NCBI GenBank assembly: GCA_016927185.1
Contig: JAFGND010000057.1
Coordinates: 1-64,000, forward strand
Reading direction: 5' to 3'
Origin: Candidatus Coatesiibacteriota bacterium
Lineage (GTDB): Bacteria > JAFGND01
Length of the DNA stretch: 64,000 bases
The first letter of the stretch is position 1. Each line of letters begins with the position of its first letter. Made by a program: the position numbers and the translations under genes. This document shows positions 1-7,679 of this stretch, piece by piece. Under the pieces are notes generated by a model, which saw only the letters and a program-made list of their open reading frames with translations, did not search any database and was not told the DNA's origin.

Positions 1-19
1 TGAAAAGAGGAGATTTTCA

Positions 20-487
20 GTGAAATATTCAATAATACTTATTTTAACGATCTGTCTGTGCTTTTTTTCATGTGCAAGGAAAGAGCATAAGCCAACAATG
101 AAAGCTTCAATAACTGAGGATGGCAAACTGAAACTTTCTGACAAGAGCTTCAATCAACAGGTTGCAATGGATAAGGAAGAAGTAAAAAAGCTGATAGAAG
201 AACTGAAAATACCTTTATATCCGAATTTGACAATAGACAGCGGTATGATAAGGACAAGGGGAACTACTGTCACTTTCTGTCTGAATGCTTTATCCAAAGA
301 TTCACCTGAAACCATAGAGAAATATTACAAGGAGAAAATCCCGAGCATTATCAAATCTGTCACTACAGATGCAACTTCCATTGGCAATATCACGACAATA
401 AAGGGAGAAGGGGATATTTATCTTTTCACACTTAAATTAGCTAAGACAGAAGAAGGAACAAGTTTTTTTCTGTCAGGAAGAAAGTAG
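20..487 (+). CDS. Small lipoprotein of unknown function
   Basis: A 155-residue predicted lipoprotein starting at GTG with a purine-rich ribosome site (AAGAGGAG) just upstream. Residues 1-18 form a signal peptide ending in the lipobox FFSC, so Cys18 should be lipidated. The mature part (about 65-155) runs 'YPN..', an extended stretch, a helix 'SPETIEKYYKEK' and then beta strands. The same pattern occurs at the C-terminus of the metalloprotease-like lipoprotein at 29586-30992, so they may share a small domain. No enzymatic motif is visible. It lies at the window edge, so whether it belongs to an upstream operon cannot be seen. Confidence 0.8.
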   Translation: MKYSIILILTICLCFFSCARKEHKPTMKASITEDGKLKLSDKSFNQQVAMDKEEVKKLIEELKIPLYPNLTIDSGMIRTRGTTVTFCLNALSKDSPETIEKYYKEKIPSIIKSVTTDATSIGNITTIKGEGDIYLFTLKLAKTEEGTSFFLSGRK

Positions 488-618
488 AATTATCTGTTTC
501 AAAATCACTCAAATATTTGTAAATGGGTTTAACTTATAGCTAATGATTTTTAATGTTTATAGAACAATAATGAATGAATTTGAGTTTAAATTCTAAAAAA
601 AGTCTACAAGGAGGTATT

Positions 619-1884
619 ATGGGACAGAGTGTTATTCAGCAAATACTGTCAAGACACAGTGATCAGAAACCTGTTGTTGGAGATATCATATGGATGAATA
701 TAGATCTCAGGACTGCAAGGGACTTTGGAGGACCTAATGTAGTTGAGAACCTGGAGCATTATTTCGAGAATAACAAGAAAGTTGATGATATTTCCAAGAC
801 TTATTTTACGTTTGATACTGTTGCCCCAGCAAAAAATATTGGATATGCTGATAATCAGCATAAATGCCGCATGTTCGCATGGAAGGAAGGAATTAAAATA
901 TTCGATGTGGATCAAGGCATAGGTACTCATATAATGCTGGAAAAAGGTTATGTAGGACCAGGTTATACTGCCGTAGGAACTGACAGTCACTATAATATTC
1001 TTGGTGCAATTTGTGCTTTTGGTCAGGGAATGGGGGATCAGGATATTGCACTTGCTTTCAGGGCAGGCAGAGTATGGTATGAAGTACCTCCCTCTATGCT
1101 GGTTTCAATAAAGGGAAAACCAAGGGAACTTTTCTCTGCAAAAGATCTCACTCTGAAGGTACTTGGAAGGTTAGGGGCAAAAGGAGCTCTTGGAAGATGC
1201 ATAGAATACAAAGGTGAACCTGTTGATAAACTTGACCTGCCAGGGAGGATTACACTTGCCTCTATGGCAACAGAAATGGGTGCAATTTCAAGCTTCATAA
1301 TTCCTGATGAAGGAGTTCTGGAATTCTGCAAGAAAAGGATGGGTAAGCTCCCTTCCTTCATTCCAGAAATGGAAGAAAACGTTGATTATATAGAGAAAAT
1401 TGAGATTGATATAAATGATTGTATTCCACAGATATCAAGACCCAATCACCCCGAGGATGTGGTAAGTATTGATGAAGCAGCAGGTGCCAAGATTCACAGC
1501 GTGTTCATCGGCTCATGCACAAATGGAAGATTTGAAGACTTCGAAGCTGCTGCCAGATTGCTTGAAAAGCATAAGGTTGAACAAAGTGTTATGTGCAGAC
1601 TTGTTCCCTCAACAAGAGAAGTGTATGGACAGCTTCTTGAAAGCGGCTTGCTGAGAAAATTTTATGAAGCTGGTGCAATAATAAGCAATCCGGGTTGTGG
1701 TGGTTGTGCATCTGGACAGATTGGAATGACTGGAACAGGAGAGGTTCAGATTTCAACAAGTAACAGGAATTTCAAGGGTAAACAGGGAAACGGACTGACT
1801 TATCTGGCATCTCCGCTTATAGCAGCAGCTTGTGCAATCAAGGGTGAAATCGTTGATTACAAAACACTTTTAAATATGATGTAA
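619..1884 (+). CDS. leuC: LeuC-type isomerase large subunit (3-isopropylmalate dehydratase / homoaconitase family)
   Basis: Aconitase-superfamily large subunit, which holds the [4Fe-4S] cluster and moves a hydroxyl group by dehydration and rehydration. Cluster ligands are Cys300 (GSCTNGR) and Cys360/Cys363 (NPGCGGCASG); an active-site VGTDSH motif is near residue 119. At 421 residues it matches the compact class of LeuC/HacA found in archaea and many anaerobes, not the ~466-residue E. coli form. The frame is open 45 nt further upstream, but AAGGAGG directly precedes the ATG at 619. It is followed after 9 nt by the small subunit. The substrate (isopropylmalate, homocitrate/citramalate-type or dimethylmalate) cannot be fixed, because no leuA or leuB is nearby. 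Confidence 0.93.
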   Translation: MGQSVIQQILSRHSDQKPVVGDIIWMNIDLRTARDFGGPNVVENLEHYFENNKKVDDISKTYFTFDTVAPAKNIGYADNQHKCRMFAWKEGIKIFDVDQGIGTHIMLEKGYVGPGYTAVGTDSHYNILGAICAFGQGMGDQDIALAFRAGRVWYEVPPSMLVSIKGKPRELFSAKDLTLKVLGRLGAKGALGRCIEYKGEPVDKLDLPGRITLASMATEMGAISSFIIPDEGVLEFCKKRMGKLPSFIPEMEENVDYIEKIEIDINDCIPQISRPNHPEDVVSIDEAAGAKIHSVFIGSCTNGRFEDFEAAARLLEKHKVEQSVMCRLVPSTREVYGQLLESGLLRKFYEAGAIISNPGCGGCASGQIGMTGTGEVQISTSNRNFKGKQGNGLTYLASPLIAAACAIKGEIVDYKTLLNMM

Positions 1885-1893
1885 GGAGGATTT

Positions 1894-2433
1894 ATGAAAC
1901 CTTCAATCCTGAAAGGAAAAGTCTGGATTTTGCGGGATTCCAATAATAAAATGATCAATAATATAGATACGGATATGATATTTCATAACAAGTATTTGCA
2001 TATAACCAACATAAATGAAATGGGACAATATGCACTTGATAATCTTGAAGGATGGACTGATTTTTCAAAAAAAGCTGAACCAGGTGATATACTTGTTGTG
2101 GGAGAGAATTTTGGGGCAGGAAGTTCGAGACAGCAGGCAGTTGACTGTTTCATTTCACTGGGAATTCAGGCTTTGATTGGTGAATCATTCGGTGCGATTT
2201 ACAAAAGAAATACCATCAATGCCGGTTTGCCATTGATAGAATCCCCTCATATAGGCGGTATGGAAGGCGATAAACTTAAAATGGAGAGTGGAAACGAAGT
2301 AGAGATAGACTTGCTCAACGGGACTATACTTAACAAGACAACTGGCAAGTCATACAAAGCAAATCCATTACCCGAAGTTGTTTATGAGATATATCAAAAC
2401 GGTGGAGTTTTTGAGTACGCAAAGAAGTTCTGA
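1894..2433 (+). CDS. leuD: LeuD-type isomerase small subunit
   Basis: Swivel-domain small subunit partnering the preceding LeuC-type protein. It contains the DTDMI start of the domain, a GENFGAGSSRQQA motif near residue 70 and the conserved GESFGAIYKRN segment. Length (179 residues) is normal for the family. An AAGGAGG site sits just before the ATG. The specificity loop after DTD reads YLHI, which is not one of the commonly cited signatures (for example YLRT or YLVY), so the exact substrate is uncertain. A strong terminator follows at 2442-2482, closing the two-gene operon. Confidence 0.92.
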   Translation: MKPSILKGKVWILRDSNNKMINNIDTDMIFHNKYLHITNINEMGQYALDNLEGWTDFSKKAEPGDILVVGENFGAGSSRQQAVDCFISLGIQALIGESFGAIYKRNTINAGLPLIESPHIGGMEGDKLKMESGNEVEIDLLNGTILNKTTGKSYKANPLPEVVYEIYQNGGVFEYAKKF

Positions 2434-2441
2434 TAGAAACC

Positions 2442-2482
2442 AGAAGCAGGCACTTGATGCTAAAAAGTGCTTGCCTTCTTTT
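2442..2482 (+). terminator. Rho-independent terminator after leuCD
   Basis: The arms GCAGGCACTT (2446-2455) and AAGTGCTTGC (2465-2474) form a 10-bp stem with one G-U pair and a 9-nt loop. The stem can extend by AGAA/TTCT past a bulged C and is followed by TTTT. It ends the leuCD unit. It also shows that an open frame reaching back to 2454 is not the true start of the next gene. Confidence 0.85.
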
Positions 2483-2543
2483 AATTGACACGAAAGTAAT
2501 TAATGATAAACAATGGTTTCTTGTTTTAGAGAAGGAGATTTAT

Positions 2544-3866
2544 ATGGCAGCTAATCTTTCTTTGGCTGTGATCAGTTCCAGAAGGGAAGTAAGAAGAGAA
2601 ATAAGGGATATAGTAGTTTCGATTGGTTCCAAATGCGGCTTCAACCTTTTCTTCATTCTCAATTATGCTGATGCAGCAGATATCCTGAATTTCGAAATAC
2701 CTGAGCTTATAATTGCCGATTTTGCTGATCCAGTGCTTTCACCAGAAAAACTGCTTGAAGATCTCAAGGGTGAACCATGGTTGCAGACAGCTGGGATTAT
2801 TGGAATAGTTGAAGATATTCAGAGTGCACAACTGCCATCAAAGATACCCCAGGCTAATGTCATCAATGTAATAGACAGACGCTTCCTGAGCATATCTCTC
2901 CCCAGAATATTGAAAATCCTTCAAAGCAACAGGCAAATTCTAGCTCAGAAAGGAATAGTAAGCTCGCTCACTTCACAACATAGTGGATCTTTTACAATAG
3001 ATGTAAATAATGAAGATTTCGAGGGTTATATAAATCTTCTTACCAATTACCTTTATCAACAGGGAATAGTTTCGCTTAATAAATCTCAGGGACTTGCATT
3101 AGCTCTATATGAACTTATTATGAATGCAATAGAACACGGCAACTGCAGGATAACGCAGCAGGAAAAATCAAGCTATCTCAAGAATAACTGGGATGCATAC
3201 GGATTAATAAAGGAAAAGCTGCAAAATACTGAGATAGCGTCAAAGAAGGTTCATCTGGAATATGCATTTTATAACGATAGATGCGAATTCACTATAACAG
3301 ATGAAGGTGAAGGTTTCGATCATAAAACCGTACTGGAAAATATAAAAGAAGGCAAGATATTCGACAAACAGGGCAGGGGAATATACCTTGCCAAACAGAT
3401 GGTTGATGAAATAAGATATTCTGAAACAGGAAATCAGGTTACTATCAGCATAAAAAACCAATCCTTGCAGGAACCAAACAGCTTACCTGAAGGATTCATT
3501 AATGCTGAAGTAGTGAATTATGAAGAGGGAGACAAGGTGTTCTCTTATGGAGAAAGAGGATTGCATCTTTTCTATATAATAAACGGGAGTTTCGAGGTCA
3601 TAGTGAAAGAAAAGGTAATAAGCATATTAACAAAAGATGATCTGTTTTTTGGTGAGATGTCATTCCTGCTAAATTATCCAAGAACGGCAACCATAAAAGC
3701 AAAGACTGCAAGCAAGGTTTTGAAGATTGACAGGCAGCAGTTTTTCCAGACACTCAAGCATTATCCGAATTATGGACTTTTCCTTGCAAGGATGCTTGCA
3801 AAAAGGCTTGCAATAACAACTAAGAAATTATCTGGATTAGCTGATTCTGGAGAGCTTTCTACCTAG
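2544..3866 (+). CDS. Three-domain regulator: receiver-like, HATPase (RsbW/SpoIIAB-like), cyclic-nucleotide-binding
   Basis: A 440-residue cytoplasmic signalling protein. Residues 4-125 look like a receiver-type alpha/beta domain, with Asp59 or Asp62 near the usual phospho-acceptor strand. Residues 150-305 are a GHKL ATPase of the anti-sigma-kinase type: N-box with Glu190 and Asn194, DEGEGF at 253-258, and GRG near 277. Residues 322-425 are a cyclic-nucleotide-binding fold with FGEMSFLLNYPRTATIKA as the phosphate-binding cassette. There is no HisKA dimerisation box, so a serine-kinase or partner-switching role is more likely than a histidine kinase. The start is chosen at 2544 because GGAGA precedes it and upstream sequence is the leuCD terminator. 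No anti-anti-sigma factor lies next to it. Confidence 0.8.
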   Translation: MAANLSLAVISSRREVRREIRDIVVSIGSKCGFNLFFILNYADAADILNFEIPELIIADFADPVLSPEKLLEDLKGEPWLQTAGIIGIVEDIQSAQLPSKIPQANVINVIDRRFLSISLPRILKILQSNRQILAQKGIVSSLTSQHSGSFTIDVNNEDFEGYINLLTNYLYQQGIVSLNKSQGLALALYELIMNAIEHGNCRITQQEKSSYLKNNWDAYGLIKEKLQNTEIASKKVHLEYAFYNDRCEFTITDEGEGFDHKTVLENIKEGKIFDKQGRGIYLAKQMVDEIRYSETGNQVTISIKNQSLQEPNSLPEGFINAEVVNYEEGDKVFSYGERGLHLFYIINGSFEVIVKEKVISILTKDDLFFGEMSFLLNYPRTATIKAKTASKVLKIDRQQFFQTLKHYPNYGLFLARMLAKRLAITTKKLSGLADSGELST

Positions 3867-4638
3867 TCTTCTTGAGAAATACATTCACTGAATCAACTGA
3901 GATTCCTGCAAGGACACCTAGAGCTCCCTTCATATGATAATTAGGTTTGGAAGAAGCCCAGTCACTGTAAGATCTCAGATAATCCCACAAGGATTTGTCA
4001 ATTGCATAGATTTTTATAACCTGATTTCCCCAATACCAGAAAAAGAATGCAGGAATCTCGATAGAAGTTATTTCCTTCTTGATAATGAAAAACGGGATCT
4101 GGTCTTTTTCTGCATTTTCCTTTCTCATTTCCTCGAAAGTGCTATCTATAGGGATTTTTATCTCGTCGCGGCATATGACTGTCAACATATATCCATAGCA
4201 ACTATCGCAAGCTGACCATTCCAAAGGAATTGGCTCCTCTATGCTGATTGTGTCTGAAGGGGCCTTGGTTATTTGTATCTGTGAAGGAATGAGTGTCTGT
4301 CCTGTAGCATGGAAGTCTTTTGCAAAGATTTCTATATTGTAAGTCTCTCCAGGAAGAGGTTTGATTGGAGACGTATAAGATCCCTTTCTGGTCTCCGATT
4401 CTTCAAGCATGAACTTATTATCTTTTGTTGTTATATATATTTTTGCGTCTGAAATAGCAACAGCTAGTGAATCATACTTCTGACCTATATCTACTGATTC
4501 AGAAAGTCTGATATTGGTTATTTGCTGCTCAGGATAGAAATATCCCCTCACTATAAGCTGGGGAACATATTCCTCATCAAAGCAATTCAGCAAAACAAAT
4601 GATAAAAGGATAACAAAAAAAATCTTCTTCTTTTTCAT
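3859..4638 (-). CDS. DUF4249-like lipoprotein (second of a pair)
   Basis: Predicted lipoprotein of 259 residues with signal peptide and lipobox VLLNC (Cys19). An N-terminal beta-sandwich-like region contains the pattern 'VRGYFYPEQQ', typical of DUF4249 lipoproteins that accompany TonB receptors in Bacteroidota. Its C-terminus (GALGVLAG..SVNVFLKK) closely parallels that of the adjacent gene (GCLGVFGS..SIYLYLKK), so the two are paralogues. It overlaps its upstream neighbour by 4 nt (ATGA) and the convergent regulator gene by 8 nt. A role as surface partner of the TonB receptor at 5414-7606 is inferred from the operon. Confidence 0.78.
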   Translation of the reverse strand: MKKKKIFFVILLSFVLLNCFDEEYVPQLIVRGYFYPEQQITNIRLSESVDIGQKYDSLAVAISDAKIYITTKDNKFMLEESETRKGSYTSPIKPLPGETYNIEIFAKDFHATGQTLIPSQIQITKAPSDTISIEEPIPLEWSACDSCYGYMLTVICRDEIKIPIDSTFEEMRKENAEKDQIPFFIIKKEITSIEIPAFFFWYWGNQVIKIYAIDKSLWDYLRSYSDWASSKPNYHMKGALGVLAGISVDSVNVFLKKTR

Positions 4639-5417
4639 TTCTCTTCCTTCTTCAAATAGAGATATATTGAGTCCTCGCTATATGAACCAAATACACCAAG
4701 ACATCCATTTATATGACATATTGGCTCAATATTGCTTTGTTCTTCAGCAGAACGCATGAAGTCAAAATAGTTTCTGTCTATTGCCTTTACTGATATCCTG
4801 TGTTTTCCATACCACATGAATTCAATTGATGTAAGATTGAATTTAGTTACATTTTTATCAATGAGATAGGATTGAACATCAGACCTTCCTTCTCTAGTAA
4901 ATTCCTCATAATCTTCATCAATTGCTTCCCTTTTATCGGGATCTTCAAGATTTTTTATTGAAACAAGATATCCCGAATGATATTTGCTGGGAAACCAGCT
5001 CAGGTTTATATTATCATATATTGTAATCGTGTCCGGATAAGTCCCCAGTAATTTCAAGGTATCAGGGATGACTGTCCTGGATGTTATGAAAAATGTATCG
5101 ATTTTTATCTCCAGATAGCAGGTTTCATTTGCAGTGAATTGAACACCTCTGTAAATATATAATCCAGGTTTTTCCTCATTCAACCTGCATTTTTCATTCC
5201 CGTGTTTGAACAAAACATTTGCACCACTAACTCCTAAGCCAGTTTCATCAAGTTTTTCCCCTATTTGTTCAGCATAATTCAGCTTCAGGTCAGTTGTCTC
5301 ATGCCTGCTCTTAAGAAAACTTGAAACAACAAGCTGTTGTTGAAACTGCTCATCAGTTGTCTGGCAACTGCAGAAACAGAATACAACTAATGCAACTAAT
5401 AGATATTCTTTCATCAA
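4635..5417 (-). CDS. DUF4249-like lipoprotein (first of a pair)
   Basis: A 260-residue predicted lipoprotein with lipobox CFCSC near residue 18. It has alternating beta-strand segments and the same closing motif as its downstream paralogue. It is translationally coupled by 4-nt overlaps to both the TonB receptor gene upstream and the second lipoprotein downstream, so the three are made together. Family knowledge: DUF4249 proteins are encoded with outer-membrane receptors carrying a carboxypeptidase-regulatory-like N-terminus. Ligand unknown. Confidence 0.78.
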   Translation of the reverse strand: MMKEYLLVALVVFCFCSCQTTDEQFQQQLVVSSFLKSRHETTDLKLNYAEQIGEKLDETGLGVSGANVLFKHGNEKCRLNEEKPGLYIYRGVQFTANETCYLEIKIDTFFITSRTVIPDTLKLLGTYPDTITIYDNINLSWFPSKYHSGYLVSIKNLEDPDKREAIDEDYEEFTREGRSDVQSYLIDKNVTKFNLTSIEFMWYGKHRISVKAIDRNYFDFMRSAEEQSNIEPICHINGCLGVFGSYSEDSIYLYLKKEEK

Positions 5418-7606
5418 AATTCAGCTCTTATCCCTGCAGAAGGCAGGAAAGGCAACATTGTGAATTCTTCCTTTGTTGGCGGGTTAGTATCGAAATTATA
5501 GAAGATATCCATGACATTCTTGTGATTATAAACATTAAGCACCTGTATATGAGCTTTGAAATCAATTCCTTTCCACTTGAATGCCTTGGAGAAACCAACA
5601 TCAAGGCGGTGATAGATTGGTAATCTGCCTCCGTACATATCACCAGGAATAACCATCTCGAATTCATCGTCAGGAATTTCCTGATAGTAGTATCCTAAAG
5701 ACCTCGTATAAGGTTGCCCAGTTGCGAATTTGAATGCGGCTGAAGCAACCCACTTTTTCCCTAACTGGTAATCTCCAGTGAAATCGAAGTTAAATCTTTT
5801 ATCATGTCTGGGATAGAATCTCTTTTCATCATTGAAATCATTCAGTTTTTTGGTTGTCCATGATAATGCAGTAGAAACCTTATAGCTGAGTCTTCCTATG
5901 TTTAGTTTTTCTGCACTTAGCTCTACTCCATAAGAATAACCAGTGCCATGGTAAAAGAAATCTGCAAGCTCTTGTGGATCTTCAACTCTGTCATTGAATT
6001 CAACAACATTTTTCATGTCCTTGAAATAAGCTTCCAGCTCCCAGTCATGTTCAATAAAACGTTTCCATTCAAGCCCGGTTATATAATGATAAGCGCACAT
6101 TGGTTTTACAGATTCATCAATCGGAAACCAGTAATCAAGCATTGAGAAGTAACCTTGCCTGCCTGATGTAGGATTCACAACATGAAGGAATTGATAATAT
6201 AAACCCCAGGCTCCCTTTATTGCCATGAATGGACTCAGGAAGTATTTTGCCCCAATTCTTGGAGACGGTTTCAGGTATTTCCCGGAAGTGAAATAGTCAA
6301 GTCTTCCTCCAGTTTCCAGTATCCATTTATCAGCGTATTGGTATTTATTCTGCAAATACATTCCCGTATAGTATGAAGTATCTTCATATGCTACATAATC
6401 AGTCTCCTGGAATTTCTCATTGAAATAGAAAGAATTCCATTTCAGCCATGAACCTGCCTTGAAACTCAGGTTGTTTCTTGGAAAATATTCGAAATCCAGT
6501 CTTCCTGTCAAATCCTTGACACCATTATCAATGACAAAGTCAGAGCCAACTAGAATATCAGACTTGTACTTGGATGCGCACAGAGAAAGAGTTGAAAGAA
6601 CTTGTGGGTTATATAAATGATCCCATGCAGCTGAACCTACAATATTCCCGAATCTCCAATCCATTTCACTTGTCAAGAACTCGTATGTCAGATGATCATC
6701 TCCATAATATCCAGAAACTCTTATCTTGTCATTTCTTCCAAGCTGGGAAGTGATTTTTCCATTAAGATCATAGAAGTAGTAGGGGAGTTTGTCCTGCATC
6801 AATGCTGTCAGGAAATCCAGATAGGTTCTCCTGCCAGATACAAGAAAAGAACCAGTTGGTATTGGACCTTCCAGAGACAAGCTTGAAGCAATTAATGAGA
6901 GACTTGCATCTCCGTGAAATTCCTTCTTGTTTCCCTCCTTGTTGAGAACGTTAAGTACTGATGAAGTTCTGCTCCCAAATTCGGCTGGAAAACCACCTTT
7001 CAGGAATTCAACATCCTGTATTGCATCCATATTGAATGTGGAAAAAACACCAAACAAGTGGGATACATTATAAATTTCTATACCATCCAGCAATACAAGG
7101 TTCTGGTCAGGAGTTCCACCTCTTACATATAATCCACTTGAAAAATCACTTACTGCTGTAACTCCTGGAATTACCTGAAGAGATCTGAACAGGTCAGGTT
7201 CAATCATCTGGGGCTGATCCCTCAGCTCATTCGGGGAAAGGATCTCTCTTGATATATTTACCTGAGTCTTGTCATCCTTCTTCTTGTAAACTACTGTTTC
7301 CCTTATTTCTCCGATTTTAGCTTTCAGTGCAGCATTAATCTGCTGGTTTGATCTCTCAGATAAAGTTATATTCACGAACGAATCAGTATATGAACCTCTC
7401 GAGAACCTTATTGTATACTGTCCAGCTTTCAAGTGAATTATATAATAAGCTTTTTCATTTGCCATTGTGTTGATATCTGTTCCTTCAACAAAAACAGATG
7501 AAAAAGGTAATGGTTCTCCAGTTCTTTCATCCTTTATATAACCTGAAATGGTTGCACTAGTCAGGTAATTTGCAAGGATAAAAATAATCAAAAAAATCAT
7601 TTTCAT
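5414..7606 (-). CDS. TonB-dependent outer-membrane receptor with carboxypeptidase-regulatory-like N-domain
   Basis: A 730-residue outer-membrane transporter. Signal peptide at 1-18; residues 20-95 are a carboxypeptidase-D-regulatory-like beta domain (GYIKDERTGEPLPFSSV). The plug follows, with the typical SGLYVRGGTPDQNLVLLDG and GGFPAEFGSR segments, then a beta-barrel of roughly 500 residues ending in a C-terminal phenylalanine (IRAEF). It imports a ligand using TonB/ExbBD energy, but no TonB genes are in the window. It heads a three-gene unit with two DUF4249-like lipoproteins and has a GGAGA ribosome site. The size resembles siderophore- or peptide-type receptors more than SusC. Substrate not determinable. 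Confidence 0.9.
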   Translation of the reverse strand: MKMIFLIIFILANYLTSATISGYIKDERTGEPLPFSSVFVEGTDINTMANEKAYYIIHLKAGQYTIRFSRGSYTDSFVNITLSERSNQQINAALKAKIGEIRETVVYKKKDDKTQVNISREILSPNELRDQPQMIEPDLFRSLQVIPGVTAVSDFSSGLYVRGGTPDQNLVLLDGIEIYNVSHLFGVFSTFNMDAIQDVEFLKGGFPAEFGSRTSSVLNVLNKEGNKKEFHGDASLSLIASSLSLEGPIPTGSFLVSGRRTYLDFLTALMQDKLPYYFYDLNGKITSQLGRNDKIRVSGYYGDDHLTYEFLTSEMDWRFGNIVGSAAWDHLYNPQVLSTLSLCASKYKSDILVGSDFVIDNGVKDLTGRLDFEYFPRNNLSFKAGSWLKWNSFYFNEKFQETDYVAYEDTSYYTGMYLQNKYQYADKWILETGGRLDYFTSGKYLKPSPRIGAKYFLSPFMAIKGAWGLYYQFLHVVNPTSGRQGYFSMLDYWFPIDESVKPMCAYHYITGLEWKRFIEHDWELEAYFKDMKNVVEFNDRVEDPQELADFFYHGTGYSYGVELSAEKLNIGRLSYKVSTALSWTTKKLNDFNDEKRFYPRHDKRFNFDFTGDYQLGKKWVASAAFKFATGQPYTRSLGYYYQEIPDDEFEMVIPGDMYGGRLPIYHRLDVGFSKAFKWKGIDFKAHIQVLNVYNHKNVMDIFYNFDTNPPTKEEFTMLPFLPSAGIRAEF

Positions 7607-7644
7607 ATTCTCTCCAGAGTAATTAGATTGGTATGCTGCAATAT

Positions 7645-7672
7645 CTCAAAAATTTCAGTCAAGAGCTGAAAT
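7645..7672 (-). terminator. Rho-independent terminator of the efflux operon
   Basis: On the minus strand ATTTCAG, a 7-nt loop and CTGAAAT form a 7-bp stem directly followed by TTTTT. It lies 8 nt past the stop of the RND pump gene and separates that operon from the TonB receptor gene. Confidence 0.7.
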
Positions 7673-7679
7673 GAAAACA

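Noticed and set aside
574-618. Upstream 15-codon extension of leuC
   Set aside because: AAGGAGG lies directly before the ATG at 619, and homologues start there; the extension has no ribosome site.
2454-2543. Upstream 30-codon extension of the receiver/HATPase/cNMP gene
   Set aside because: It runs through the leuCD terminator hairpin; GGAGA before 2544 marks the likely start.
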